Shown here: piece after piece, positions 17,553-27,524 of the stretch | Layout of the letters: each line of letters opens with the position of its first letter | Numbering within the stretch: position 1 is the stretch's first letter | Origin: Celerinatantimonas sp046054165 | GTDB lineage: Bacteria > Pseudomonadota > Gammaproteobacteria > Enterobacterales > Celerinatantimonadaceae | DNA: 64,000 bases | Direction of reading: 5' to 3' | NCBI RefSeq assembly: GCF_046054165.1 | Contig: NZ_JBFNXK010000010.1 | Coordinates: 62,001-126,000 of the forward strand | The notes under the pieces: model-generated | Told to the model about the DNA's origin: nothing | What the model saw: the letters and a program-made list of their open reading frames with translations, nothing else | The model's database searches: none | Made by a program: the position numbers and the translations under genes

Positions 17553-19004
17553 TTATTGATGGACGGTTGACCCTTCCTGATTGTTTTTATAACCCGCCGC
17601 TAAGGCTTGAGGATAGTGCCGATGCACGACAATATCCGTAGCGGTACTATTGAGATGTTCCATTTCAACGGCCGCTGGATACATCAATGGCGATCCGGCC
17701 ACAGGCAACGCGACATCCGTATATTGCTGTAACTGCCGCAAAATATCATCGGCAGCGGTCAATGCTGAAGAGAACTTCACGATTTCACTACGCGCATAGC
17801 GCTCGCCTACAAAACTAGCGCCACTCACCCGTTGCTGCAAATCACTCCCAGGAATTTGCTGGGCGCCCGATAACGGCCGAGCCGTTAATACCGCCCCTTC
17901 AAAAGAGGGAATAAACGCAGCAATATGCTCAATAGCGGCTCTCGTACGCTGCTCAATAAGAGCCTGAGGCCATCGTCCTTCCGCTAACGCTGCTAACTGT
18001 TCAGGTAATCGGGGCTGAGCACTATTGGGCGAACTCTGAGCGATGCCTTGCTCAAATAAGGTAATTCCGGGAGCCATCCCATGTAACTGAAACACCCCCT
18101 CCCCATAAGGAGTGAGCTGCGCCATACCCTGTTTAGTGCCCCGCTGTCCATGAATCACGATTTCCGGCCACAGGCCCTGAGCTTGTGGCCAATGCACTAA
18201 ATAGGCCGCTTTAAATTCCACCAGTCGCTGCTTCGAAGCACCGACTAAGTCATCAATTTCGCCACTACGATAACCGGCGGCATTAATGACGTAATCCACT
18301 TTTAAAGCATGCGCTTGTTGCTGCTGTTGATATGTGATCTGCCAGCAATCATCCTGTTGCCGAAGCCGTTTAACAGCACTGTTTAAATGGACTGACAGCG
18401 AGGGCAAGCGCTCGGCGGCCAGTGTCACCATCGCCGCCACTCGAAACAAACTCATGCCATATTCTTGCACTAATAGCACCGGATATTTCAACTGGTCCAA
18501 GTCCAGTTGCTGCGCCGCATTGACCAGCCAATCCTCCGCTGAACTCGCCGTAACCGGTACGGCACGTTGCGCAATCTGCTCTAGTTGTTCCCGCGAGAAC
18601 AACCGATAATAATCCTCACTTGCGCCCAAAACCTGATTCGCATGATCCTGTTCAATGAGCTGCTGATAACGGTGTCGCAATAGTTTAAGGCGCGGTAATA
18701 TCTCATCAACCTGCCCTTGGTCTCGCTTCGGAACGGCAATCAGGGTGGGTCTGGGGCGCATCGCCATGGGGAAGCTACGCGCAGTTTGAATCGACTGCTC
18801 CAGTAATGTTAGGCATTGTTGATCCGATAATTCACGATACAGGCAGCCACCGGCATGCAAATGGCAAAACGGGGGACCATTGACCAGTTCCGGACCCTGT
18901 TCAAATAAATGAACCGACACTCCGGATTCAGCCAAACGCAACGCCGCAATACTTCCCGCAGCACCGCCACCGATAATAGCAACCTGAAAAGATGAATGGG
19001 ACAT
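17553..19004 (-). CDS. FAD-dependent oxidoreductase of the D-amino-acid oxidase (DAO) superfamily
   Basis: 483 residues. N-terminal dinucleotide-binding motif VAIIGGGAAGSIAALRLAESG with the FEQ acidic end, and a later YVINAAGYRSGEID segment typical of DAO-like flavoenzymes; FVGERYARSEIVKF lies near the C-terminus. ATG at 19004 chosen over the TTG at 19007 because AAGG lies eight bases upstream. The substrate is not recognisable. It is transcribed in the same direction as the ABC operon but lies upstream of it across a roughly 390-base gap, so any link is only proximity. Confidence 0.75.
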   Translation of the reverse strand: MSHSSFQVAIIGGGAAGSIAALRLAESGVSVHLFEQGPELVNGPPFCHLHAGGCLYRELSDQQCLTLLEQSIQTARSFPMAMRPRPTLIAVPKRDQGQVDEILPRLKLLRHRYQQLIEQDHANQVLGASEDYYRLFSREQLEQIAQRAVPVTASSAEDWLVNAAQQLDLDQLKYPVLLVQEYGMSLFRVAAMVTLAAERLPSLSVHLNSAVKRLRQQDDCWQITYQQQQQAHALKVDYVINAAGYRSGEIDDLVGASKQRLVEFKAAYLVHWPQAQGLWPEIVIHGQRGTKQGMAQLTPYGEGVFQLHGMAPGITLFEQGIAQSSPNSAQPRLPEQLAALAEGRWPQALIEQRTRAAIEHIAAFIPSFEGAVLTARPLSGAQQIPGSDLQQRVSGASFVGERYARSEIVKFSSALTAADDILRQLQQYTDVALPVAGSPLMYPAAVEMEHLNSTATDIVVHRHYPQALAAGYKNNQEGSTVHQ

Positions 19005-19238
19005 CAATAACGCCTTACTTGCTCAACAGTTCGTTCTATTTTACTGGGCTGTGATACAAAATAAACCCGACAAAAAATATGTGATTTATCACTCGCTATA
19101 TACACTTTAGTAGAGGCTGAAATCACTTTTATTTTGAATAAATAACGTTAGCATGTTCAAATAGTTACGTTAGTGACAGAGATTGCACACGGGAACGTGC
19201 AACCGTAACCACCGTTGCCGCTTATTAATGGAGTCTTT

Positions 19239-19763
19239 ATGAAGTTTCTGGCTAATTTGTTCGATCGGTTATTATTCATTGCTGTCTTTTTAATCGCAAT
19301 GCAACTTCCTCATTTTATTGATCTTTATCAGCAGAGGTTAGAAGGATTTGCCCAAGCTACTCAGCAACAGCTCGATCAATTTCAACAAATGGCCCAGCAG
19401 CAACAACAGCCATCCTTAGACCTATTTATCGAACAGATGCTCGCCAGCGATGATGCTGCGGCCCGACAAACCGGTCAACTGATCGAGCAGACAAATCAAC
19501 AAAACACTCAGCTACAGAAGGCGGTTGTAGCCCTGGATTCATCCAATTTGTTCGCTCAGGTTTGGGCGGTCATCCGTTATCTTAAACCCGATCTGATTTC
19601 GGCAACCTTAAAACAATACCACTCAGCCATTACTCTCACACTCCCAGCATTGAGCTGTGGGCTGATTGCAGCTGTGATCGTTTCACTACTTAAATGGCTC
19701 CTCTTCTCTGGATTTCGTCGTCGCCGCCATTCATTTCGTCCCGGACCGAATCCGCTCCGATAA
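19239..19763 (+). CDS. DUF2937 membrane protein
   Basis: 174 residues. One N-terminal hydrophobic segment (about 7-22), a glutamine-rich amphipathic region likely to be coiled (residues 30-110), a second hydrophobic segment near 135-160, and a basic Arg-rich tail. This matches DUF2937. The ATG at 19239 follows GGAG at normal spacing; the TTG at 19215 is not favoured. Function unknown. Confidence 0.7.
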   Translation: MKFLANLFDRLLFIAVFLIAMQLPHFIDLYQQRLEGFAQATQQQLDQFQQMAQQQQQPSLDLFIEQMLASDDAAARQTGQLIEQTNQQNTQLQKAVVALDSSNLFAQVWAVIRYLKPDLISATLKQYHSAITLTLPALSCGLIAAVIVSLLKWLLFSGFRRRRHSFRPGPNPLR

Positions 19764-19940
19764 CCCGAATGATAGGATAGATTTTCGATAGCGCTTTTTC
19801 CCGATGGGCTGTTGAGCTTTTATAATTATTTTACCCCCTGACAAGTCAGCCATCCATTGTGCCGAAAAGGATCTGAATATGAATCCAAACTCTGATAAGC
19901 TGACGCCCCGGGTATGGCTGCATGGATAAGTTTTCCAGAT

Positions 19941-20636
19941 ATGAAATTTCATCAAGCACTTGTTTCGCTTTATCTCTGGTTCATCACCGCACTCTTTGTG
20001 AGTTTTTCAGCATCCGCTCTCGCGGATGTGAAAACGAGTGCTTTAAGCTTTAACGACCTACAATTTTCGGATTGTCCCAGTTCAGCCATCGAACTGTTGC
20101 TATGGGATGCGCCTACCGTCAATGATGCCGATAGACCAACATTCAGACAACATATCCGTCAAGCGGACATGATCCTAATACCATCGCTTGCTCCCAAGGC
20201 ACTAGCGCAGCAAAATGCTCGCCTGACACAATTACTGGGAAGTGACTGGCAACATCAGGCAAGTCGTGCAGAACAGGGGCAGCAAAGCCTGCTGTGGTGG
20301 AACAAAAAACGATTTCATCATCTGGGTGATTTTCAACAAGACGTAGGATCGACGCAAAAAATCTGGGTCATTTTAGGTCAGCTAAACGGACTATCTCTGG
20401 CGCTGTTCAGTAATATTGCGCCCCAACCTTATACATCAACACTCTCCAAGCAACCGCTGTTAAATCAGCGCCAGCAGGCCATTTTTAGTGGCATATTACC
20501 TTCTGGAGTCCCATTACCCGCTCAGTATCAGATCCAGCAACGACATCAGCAACATGTTCTGGCGACCCGTGGCGTAACTGTATGTGATAGTGCTCAAGGC
20601 GCTCATTATCGTTGGATCAAATTAGCCAATGAATAA
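19941..20636 (+). CDS. Secreted protein of unknown function
   Basis: 231 residues from the ATG at 19941, which gives a clean signal peptide (MKFHQALVSLYLWFITALFV..ALA); the frame is open to an ATG at 19914. The mature part has two cysteines (DCPSS, TVCDS) near its ends that could pair in the periplasm. No family recognised. It lies between the DUF2937 gene and lysO. Confidence 0.55.
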   Translation: MKFHQALVSLYLWFITALFVSFSASALADVKTSALSFNDLQFSDCPSSAIELLLWDAPTVNDADRPTFRQHIRQADMILIPSLAPKALAQQNARLTQLLGSDWQHQASRAEQGQQSLLWWNKKRFHHLGDFQQDVGSTQKIWVILGQLNGLSLALFSNIAPQPYTSTLSKQPLLNQRQQAIFSGILPSGVPLPAQYQIQQRHQQHVLATRGVTVCDSAQGAHYRWIKLANE

Positions 20637-20791
20637 TAGCTGATCTTCGACAAATGCATATGGCACGACATGCAAGAAGCGAGATACACGATCAAGTGGC
20701 GATTTTAGATTTCACTCCGGAATAAAATCTCGTATATTGCGGGATTCTTCTTTATTTTGTTCATCTGTCAAGCCAAGGACGTGCCGTTGTC

Positions 20792-21703
20792 ATGCTATTC
20801 AATATCGTAGTTATTCTGGCCCCTTTATTTTTAGGATATCTCTTTCATATTCGCTCGCTATTCTGGCTAAAAAAAATCAATGTAGCCTTGAGCGCAATGG
20901 TTTATATCATCCTGTTACTGATGGGGTACAACTTGGCATTTATCGATAACTTAGCCGATAATTTAACCCATTTAGCGACCATCACACTGGTCTTTATCGG
21001 ATTACTTGGGATCTTTAATCTGGCTGCATTTTGGTTATGCCGCCGCTGGCTGAAAATTCCAACCGATATTCCAAACCAACAGAGGAGCCGTTTTTCACCG
21101 GCATTATTAAAAGATTCATTCAAATTGGTCGGGCTAGTTTTACTTGGCTTGGGGCTAGGTGTCTGGGGCGGATGGCATTTTGCCTATCAGGATAAACTCA
21201 GTGATCAGGCTCTGATGTTATTACTGTTTCTCATTGGGCTGCAATTGCGGGCTAGCAATCTGTCGCTGCGACAGATATTACTCGATTATCGGGGAATATT
21301 GATTGCTCTGGTGGTCTTTTTAAGTGGACTTCCGGCTGCATGGTGTGCGGCTCAAATTCTGGATATTCCAACGCCACTGGCTCTGGCACTCAGTAGTGGT
21401 TTTGGCTGGTATTCCCTATCAGGGATCCTGATCAGCGGTCAGGTCAACGCGCTCATGGGCAGTAGCGCCTTCTTTATTGATCTGCTCCGGGAAATGCTGG
21501 CTTTATTTTTGATCCCACTGCTCATGCCCAAAGCAGCCACCGGGGCCATCGGTTTCAGTGGTGCCACAGCAATGGACTTTACACTGCCGGTCATTGCCAA
21601 AAATGGCGGGCAGCGTTGTGTGCCAATTGCGATTGTGAGTGGCTTTCTACTTTCACTGGCCTGCCCGGCGCTGATCGCTATCTGGTTGTCACTCTATCAC
21701 TAA
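20792..21703 (+). CDS. lysO: Lysine exporter LysO family
   Basis: 303 residues with about eight hydrophobic segments. Conserved family features GFGWYSLSG, FFIDLLREMLALFLIPL and TAMDFTLPVI are present, as in E. coli LysO (YbjE), which exports L-lysine and its toxic analogue. The gene is monocistronic and converges with arcB (nine bases between stops). Confidence 0.9.
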   Translation: MLFNIVVILAPLFLGYLFHIRSLFWLKKINVALSAMVYIILLLMGYNLAFIDNLADNLTHLATITLVFIGLLGIFNLAAFWLCRRWLKIPTDIPNQQRSRFSPALLKDSFKLVGLVLLGLGLGVWGGWHFAYQDKLSDQALMLLLFLIGLQLRASNLSLRQILLDYRGILIALVVFLSGLPAAWCAAQILDIPTPLALALSSGFGWYSLSGILISGQVNALMGSSAFFIDLLREMLALFLIPLLMPKAATGAIGFSGATAMDFTLPVIAKNGGQRCVPIAIVSGFLLSLACPALIAIWLSLYH

Positions 21704-21712
21704 TCCAAACTA

Positions 21713-24064
21713 TTATTGTTGGTCGTAGTGATCGAGCCACTGTTGCAGTGCTGTGATATCCGTATCTCGCGCATCTTTCAGCAGATTAAACCAGCGATTT
21801 AGATTTTCTCGCCATGCCGGAAGCTCGGGGCTTTGCATCTGATTGGCTAGTTGTTGCATGCGCGCCAATCCAACCGATCCGGCAGCCCCTTTAATTTTAT
21901 GGGCTTCACTGACAATCCCATCGTCATCCTGGGCCATTAAATTGGATGCCAAAATCCCAATATATTCATCAATCGTCTGTTCAAACAAATTAATATTTTG
22001 ACGGAATCCTTTGGTCCCAATAACCCCACAAAACTCATTTAAAAAAGTTTCATTTAATATTCCGTCTTCTGAGATCAATGGTAACTCCGCTTCGGATTCG
22101 TTCTCCGTTACGGGCACCACATTAAAAAGCTGGTTAAAGACCCGATTTACCGCCGTTAATGACAACGGTTTGCGGATTACATCCACGATCCCATGCTTTT
22201 GGTAATCCGCTTTACTATTGACGACATTTGCCGTTAAGGCCACCATGGGCGGCAGTTGATCCTTGAACTGAAACTGCAATTGATCCGCTAATTCTAATCC
22301 CGTCATATCCGGCAGCTGAATATCCAACAGGAGCACATCAAAATCATCATTCTCAGCCACCAACTGCAAGGCTTCCTGACCAGTTCGAGCCACTTTAATT
22401 TCATGCCCTTGATTTTCCAATAAGGTGGTCGCGACCTGAATATTCAATTCCACATCTTCAACCAACAACAGATGCAGCGGAGGCAGTTCATCTTCATCTT
22501 CAATCGGCTCATCACCCTGACAAATCGTCACGGGCAGTCGCAATGTAAAACAAGTTCCTTGTCCAACCTCACTACGAACTGATAACGTTCCTCCCAACGC
22601 CTGCACAAACTGCTGAGAAACCGCCAATCCAATCCCGGTTCCCGTTGCCTGTTTACTATTTTCCACCTGATAATACATGGCAAAAATTTTATCCAGTTCT
22701 GCTTGCGCGATACCAATCCCCGTATCTTCAACTTCAAACACCAGCACACAATGCTCTTGCTGCCACTGTTCGACCGAAAAGCGGATCTGTACCTGTCCCT
22801 GTTCCGTGAACTTGGCGGCATTACTGGTCAAATTCCATAAAATTTGCCGAAGCCGGGTAGCATCGGTATCGACCCACTGCGGGATCTGCTCCGAGCAGTG
22901 CATTGAAAACTCAAGATTGCGCGACTGGAGTTGTAATACGGACAAGTGTTCAATGTCACTAAGAAAAGTCGGTAACTCCATCGGTGCTTTCGTGACGGTA
23001 AACCGTCGCCGGTCTAATTTATCCAGATCGATAATATCGTTAAAAATATTTCCCAGAGTTACGGCACTGATATAAATAGTCTGTAATTTCTGACGCTGAT
23101 CGGCATTGAGTGGACTATCCAACAAAATTTGACTCAATCCAACCACCCCGTTTAATGGGGTCCGCAATTCATGACTCAACGTCGAAATAAATTCTGTTTT
23201 TTCACGGCTGGCCTGCTCTAACTCTTCCTGATAATGCTTGCGTTCGGTGGTATCTCGGCCAAAGCCCAGCAATCCCAACCGCTTGCCATCACTATCATAA
23301 AAAGGAACCTTGTGGAGCTCAAAATAAGCTTTGCGTCCATCAGGATACGTGAGCCACTGCGCATAGGTCATCCCGTGATCCGTTCTGAATACTTCTTGGT
23401 CAGTTTCTATCTCCAGCTTGGCCACATCTTCTGGATAAATTTCAACCGGCGTCAACCCGATCATTTCCGATTCACTTAATCCAGTCAGCTTAGCAACCGC
23501 CCGGTTACAACCAGAAAACACACTGTTTTCGCTCCGATAAAACACCAGATCCGGAGACGTATCGATAAAACTTCGCAGCAAAGAGCTTCGCTCTTCAAGT
23601 TCATTCTGAGCTTTCTGTCGATGCCGAACTTCCTGACGCAGCTCCTGCATGGTCTGCTGCAGTGCTTCTTCCGCTTTCGTCCGTTCACCGATCTCTGTAT
23701 TCAACAGTTCAATATTTTCTTTTAGCTTTTGATTGAGCTGTAGATCTCGGGCTCGCATTTTTTCCAATTTACGGATCATTCGGGTCAAACGCTGTCTGGA
23801 TTCTTCCAGTTGATCCACCACCACACTCATAAAAAATACCGCCCAAGGTGTGATGATGAGGCCAAAGAACACCGAACGGATCACATCCACTTGCGAAACG
23901 GTCCCCGTCAGCATAAAGGTAAAAATCATCTGGATCGCCAAGGCAACGACGACAATCAAACTGGCAAGGCTTAACGTGAATTTAAACAACCCCAACCGGG
24001 ATAGCAGATGGACATAATAATGGGCGAGATTTCGAAGCGGCTTGACGATTAAATTGTCATCCAT
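21713..24064 (-). CDS. arcB: Aerobic respiration control sensor kinase ArcB
   Basis: Tripartite hybrid kinase of the inner membrane that reads quinone redox state and phosphorylates ArcA. 783 residues (E. coli 778). Two membrane segments (about 27-55 and 61-82), coiled-coil linker to about 160, PAS domain, transmitter with H298 (STLSHELRTPLNG), N-box NLTSNAAKF, G-boxes, receiver with D581 (LLLDIQLPDMTG), and Hpt with H722 (EAHKIKGAAGSVG). The redox cysteine C180 of E. coli is kept as C186 (SGCNRA), but the C241 position is Y247 (GRKAYFEL). Next to a cyclase, yhcC and gltBD, as in enterobacteria apart from the cyclase. Confidence 0.96.
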   Translation of the reverse strand: MDDNLIVKPLRNLAHYYVHLLSRLGLFKFTLSLASLIVVVALAIQMIFTFMLTGTVSQVDVIRSVFFGLIITPWAVFFMSVVVDQLEESRQRLTRMIRKLEKMRARDLQLNQKLKENIELLNTEIGERTKAEEALQQTMQELRQEVRHRQKAQNELEERSSLLRSFIDTSPDLVFYRSENSVFSGCNRAVAKLTGLSESEMIGLTPVEIYPEDVAKLEIETDQEVFRTDHGMTYAQWLTYPDGRKAYFELHKVPFYDSDGKRLGLLGFGRDTTERKHYQEELEQASREKTEFISTLSHELRTPLNGVVGLSQILLDSPLNADQRQKLQTIYISAVTLGNIFNDIIDLDKLDRRRFTVTKAPMELPTFLSDIEHLSVLQLQSRNLEFSMHCSEQIPQWVDTDATRLRQILWNLTSNAAKFTEQGQVQIRFSVEQWQQEHCVLVFEVEDTGIGIAQAELDKIFAMYYQVENSKQATGTGIGLAVSQQFVQALGGTLSVRSEVGQGTCFTLRLPVTICQGDEPIEDEDELPPLHLLLVEDVELNIQVATTLLENQGHEIKVARTGQEALQLVAENDDFDVLLLDIQLPDMTGLELADQLQFQFKDQLPPMVALTANVVNSKADYQKHGIVDVIRKPLSLTAVNRVFNQLFNVVPVTENESEAELPLISEDGILNETFLNEFCGVIGTKGFRQNINLFEQTIDEYIGILASNLMAQDDDGIVSEAHKIKGAAGSVGLARMQQLANQMQSPELPAWRENLNRWFNLLKDARDTDITALQQWLDHYDQQ

Positions 24065-24172
24065 ACCAAACTATCCATGAATCAAAAGGTGAGAATAAAA
24101 CCATGTAGTAACATAACATCGTCATTATGCCAGTAAAAGACTCAGGACCCAAAGCTCTTCGCCGAACCGCCG

Positions 24173-26008
24173 TCAAAGATCCTGAAAACGACTATTCTCA
24201 AAAATCTCCGATCCCGCTAACACTTTGAGTTCGGCTGAAACATAGCAATCCCGATGACAGCGTTTGGCCCGATATAAATTAATATCGGCCGCCCGAATCA
24301 GATCACCATAATCGCTCCCTTCGGTCGGGATCGCACAAGTGACACCAATACTGATGGTTAAATATGGTCGCACATTAGAAAACTGATGGGGAATATTCAA
24401 CGTTCGGACATTATCTAAGAGCTGCTGAGCGACCGTCCCAGCCCCTTCGATATGGGTATTGGGCATTAAAACCGCAAATTCCTCTCCTCCGTACCGAGCC
24501 ACCAGATCGCCGCCTCGCCTCGCGGTTTGTTTGATCACTTTAGCCACCTGCGACAAAGCCTCATCCCCTTTCTGATGACCGTAATTATCGTTATATTGTT
24601 TGAAGCTATCGATATCCACTAAGATCAAAGCCAGCTCTTTGCGTTCCCGGGTATGTGTGGCCCATAACTGCGAGAGCCGTTCGTCGAAACTACGTCGATT
24701 GGCTACATCCGTTAAACCGTCCATAAAGCTCATCTCTTCAAGCTGCATAATGGCATCGGCTAACTGTTGCTGTGTCTGTTTACGTTCAGTGACATCCCGG
24801 GCGACCAGAATCACGCCACGTTCACCGCTGCTTTCATCTCGATAAGGCGCTTTGCGCATCTCATACCAAACCTGAGTCATATCGGATAAAAAGACCAGTT
24901 CATCGTAACTAATCGGTTTTCCGGTACTCATAATCTCACTATTTTGCTGCAGATGTTGTTGCGCTTGTTCTTCCGGCAGCACATCGCGCACATTTTGTCC
25001 CAAAAGCTGCTTTTGCGTCAGTCCGAACATGGCTGCAAACGGTTCGTTACCTCCAGTAAAAGCCCCTTGATCATCAAAAAATCCAATGGGATCCGGAGTC
25101 GCATTAAACACCGAGCGGATTAAATTATTCTGTTTTTCTAACTGCCGTTCCGTCGACACTCGCTGTTGATTTTCTTGTTCTAATTTTTGATTAAGCTGAT
25201 GCCAGTTCGTCACATCCGTGGAAATATTCATCACCCCAACAGGTTTAATATTGCAATCGAGTAATGGATAACTGTGGCTTTCCAACAAATGCCGCCGTCC
25301 GTCACTCATCACAATCCATTCCTGTGATTGCTGGTTTTCACCAGAGAGAACTTTCTCCGTTTGCTGGTAATCCTGCTGCAATTCCTGACGGGTAAAAATA
25401 TCTGAGAGTGATTTTCCCACGACATCTTTGGCAATCAATCCATGAAATTGAGCCCAGGCCTGATTACATCCTAACAAGCGCCCATGAATATCTTTGAAAT
25501 ACACAAAATTGGGTAACGAGTTAAACGCATTGGTCAAATGCTGTAATCGGTTTTCGGTTTGCTGTAATTGACCAAGCCAATCACTCATTTCAAAGGCACT
25601 AATAAACCAGACCTTATGCCCACCAAAACGTCCCTGACAGGCATACACTCTAAATTGTTTAGATTCAGCACTTCCGGGTAAGGTCCATAAGACACCACTT
25701 TCCGGATCGGCATGCTTGGATAATAGCGACGATAAATGAAGCCCCGTTTCCCGGGGAACAAACTGCCAAAATAGGCCATTCCGAACAATCGGCAGTAATT
25801 CCGAAGCATAAGGGTTGGCAAATAGAATTTGTTTATCTTTCACCGAATAGATAAACATGGCACTGACACAGTGCTGCATAAATGCCTGTAAGGCAATAGC
25901 GGAAGAATGGCGAACATACTCCACAGCGATCCATGCCAAAATGATACAGATAACGAGGCAAAGCAGTAACCATTTATAGGGGAAAACCAAAGATACAAGC
26001 TGATCCAT
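24173..26008 (-). CDS. PAS-PAS-GGDEF diguanylate cyclase
   Basis: 611 residues. One N-terminal membrane anchor (about 11-30), an N-terminal PAS-like region (40-140), two clear PAS domains (about 160-275 and 295-410) and a GGDEF domain from 420. The active site is intact: GGEEF at 507-511, with a product-inhibition I-site RGGD at 498-501. It should make c-di-GMP in response to a redox or small-molecule signal. It lies between arcB and yhcC, which are adjacent in E. coli, so it is a lineage-specific insertion. Its C-terminal tail after about 585 is unrelated to the domain. Confidence 0.92.
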   Translation of the reverse strand: MDQLVSLVFPYKWLLLCLVICIILAWIAVEYVRHSSAIALQAFMQHCVSAMFIYSVKDKQILFANPYASELLPIVRNGLFWQFVPRETGLHLSSLLSKHADPESGVLWTLPGSAESKQFRVYACQGRFGGHKVWFISAFEMSDWLGQLQQTENRLQHLTNAFNSLPNFVYFKDIHGRLLGCNQAWAQFHGLIAKDVVGKSLSDIFTRQELQQDYQQTEKVLSGENQQSQEWIVMSDGRRHLLESHSYPLLDCNIKPVGVMNISTDVTNWHQLNQKLEQENQQRVSTERQLEKQNNLIRSVFNATPDPIGFFDDQGAFTGGNEPFAAMFGLTQKQLLGQNVRDVLPEEQAQQHLQQNSEIMSTGKPISYDELVFLSDMTQVWYEMRKAPYRDESSGERGVILVARDVTERKQTQQQLADAIMQLEEMSFMDGLTDVANRRSFDERLSQLWATHTRERKELALILVDIDSFKQYNDNYGHQKGDEALSQVAKVIKQTARRGGDLVARYGGEEFAVLMPNTHIEGAGTVAQQLLDNVRTLNIPHQFSNVRPYLTISIGVTCAIPTEGSDYGDLIRAADINLYRAKRCHRDCYVSAELKVLAGSEIFENSRFQDL

Positions 26009-26213
26009 CTCATTACATCCTGTCGATGTGACTGCTCACTTAGTGCATCCAAACCATCGGCAGTAATGTCTACTCACCGCAGCATAAAATCAGGCTGCCA
26101 ATGCCATATTCAGCATTAATGAACGATCTACCGACGTCTAAGAGATCCTTGTCTATTTTCCATACTCAGCGTCAATTGTGAATAGCCATTTTGACTGAAA
26201 AAGTATTCATACT

Positions 26214-27152
26214 TTAACTGGAAAAACAGCGGCTTCCCTGACTTCCGGTTAATGATAAATACTTAGCTATTGCGGTCAGGGGAGGAAAATGCAACTGACA
26301 CCAGTCCGGAGCCAGTAATGTCGGTGGACGAGCGGTCGCGCTCACCCGGTGGAACACCACCTCATATGGTGTCCTTTGGATTAAATCACACGCGGCGACA
26401 ACATATTCAGCCTGAGTCATGACAGGTAATCGTCCGGCCTTCCACGCTTTGGCCAGTGTACTTCCCTGCACCACATGCAACGGGTGTAATTTTAAACCTT
26501 CGACACCACAATCGATCACCCGGGATAAAGTTTGCCGATACGCCTCCTGATGCTCACCAGGCAATCCCAGAATTAAATGAGTACACACTTTGATCCCAAA
26601 ACGATGAGCCCGGAGTACCGCGTCCTGATAACAGCGAAAATCATGTCCCCGGTTAATCCGTTTCAGAGTCCGATCATGCGCACTCTGTAATCCGAGTTCC
26701 AACCAAACCTCTTTCCCCTGCATCTGATAATCACTCAGCAGCGCCAAAATCTCATCACTGACACAATCGGGCCGGGTTCCGACACATAAGCCAACGACAT
26801 CCGGCTGAGCTAACGCCTGATGATACAATGCCTTAAGCTGCTGAAACTCGCCATAAGTACTGGTATAGGCCTGAAAATAAGCCAAATAACGAATATGCTG
26901 ATGTTTCAGTTCGGCCTTACGCTGTTGCAACTGTTCCTGAATCGATGCCGATGGTGCCCGATCGACAAATGAATCTACATTACAAAATGTACAACCGCCC
27001 TTTCCTAACGTGCCATCCCGATTCGGACAGGTAAAGGCCCCATCAATAGTCAACTTACGGACTCGACCGCCAAAACGCGATTTAAGTTCACTACTGAGCA
27101 TATGCACATAATGGTCAAGCTGCACAACGTTCTCTCTTTTCAATGATGACAA
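26214..27152 (-). CDS. yhcC: Radical SAM protein YhcC (TIGR01212 family)
   Basis: 312 residues (E. coli YhcC about 309). The iron-sulfur cluster cysteines are C42, C54 and C57 (CPNRDGTLGKGGCTFC), followed by CVGTRPDCV and LGLQSAHDRTLKRINRGHD. Its reaction is not established. It sits beside glutamate synthase, in divergent orientation, as in many gammaproteobacteria. Confidence 0.92.
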   Translation of the reverse strand: MSSLKRENVVQLDHYVHMLSSELKSRFGGRVRKLTIDGAFTCPNRDGTLGKGGCTFCNVDSFVDRAPSASIQEQLQQRKAELKHQHIRYLAYFQAYTSTYGEFQQLKALYHQALAQPDVVGLCVGTRPDCVSDEILALLSDYQMQGKEVWLELGLQSAHDRTLKRINRGHDFRCYQDAVLRAHRFGIKVCTHLILGLPGEHQEAYRQTLSRVIDCGVEGLKLHPLHVVQGSTLAKAWKAGRLPVMTQAEYVVAACDLIQRTPYEVVFHRVSATARPPTLLAPDWCQLHFPPLTAIAKYLSLTGSQGSRCFSS

Positions 27153-27524
27153 ACAAGGCGATTATAAGAAATAGATCCCCCTTCAGTGCCAGATTGGATC
27201 AAAATCTCTTAGGGTCTATTGCAAACAATTAAAAAATTTAGAAATAAAAAGTTTTAAAACATAGCTCACTAGAAAATCTTTTAATTCACCTTGATTTCTT
27301 CTGTATTTCAAATCATGACTAGTGAAATATTTACATCATATCTTACTTATGGAAGATTCCCCCCCGTTTAGCAATTGACCTTGGTTGCGAATCCCGCTAA
27401 CTTGATAGGTTCCGTCGGTGGATCGAATATGAGACCATTGACGACAACCCATAATAACAACATAAGAACCACCTCCCCAATCACAACAAAACGACCATCA
27501 AAGGGAAGTGCAAGGAGAAGTGTC
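27153..27524 (+). other. Divergent yhcC-gltB control region
   Basis: An AT-rich 372-base gap. From the ATG at 27429 an in-frame stretch rich in Thr, Asn and Arg (MRPLTTTHNNNIRTTS...) runs into gltB; it could be an N-terminal propeptide extension or an untranslated leader. No clear promoter or riboswitch was seen. Confidence 0.4.

Noticed and set aside
19879..19929. 16-codon frame MNPNSDKLTPRVWLHG with an AAAAGG upstream
   Set aside because: Too short to support without conservation; it may be a leader peptide of the next gene but nothing else shows it.
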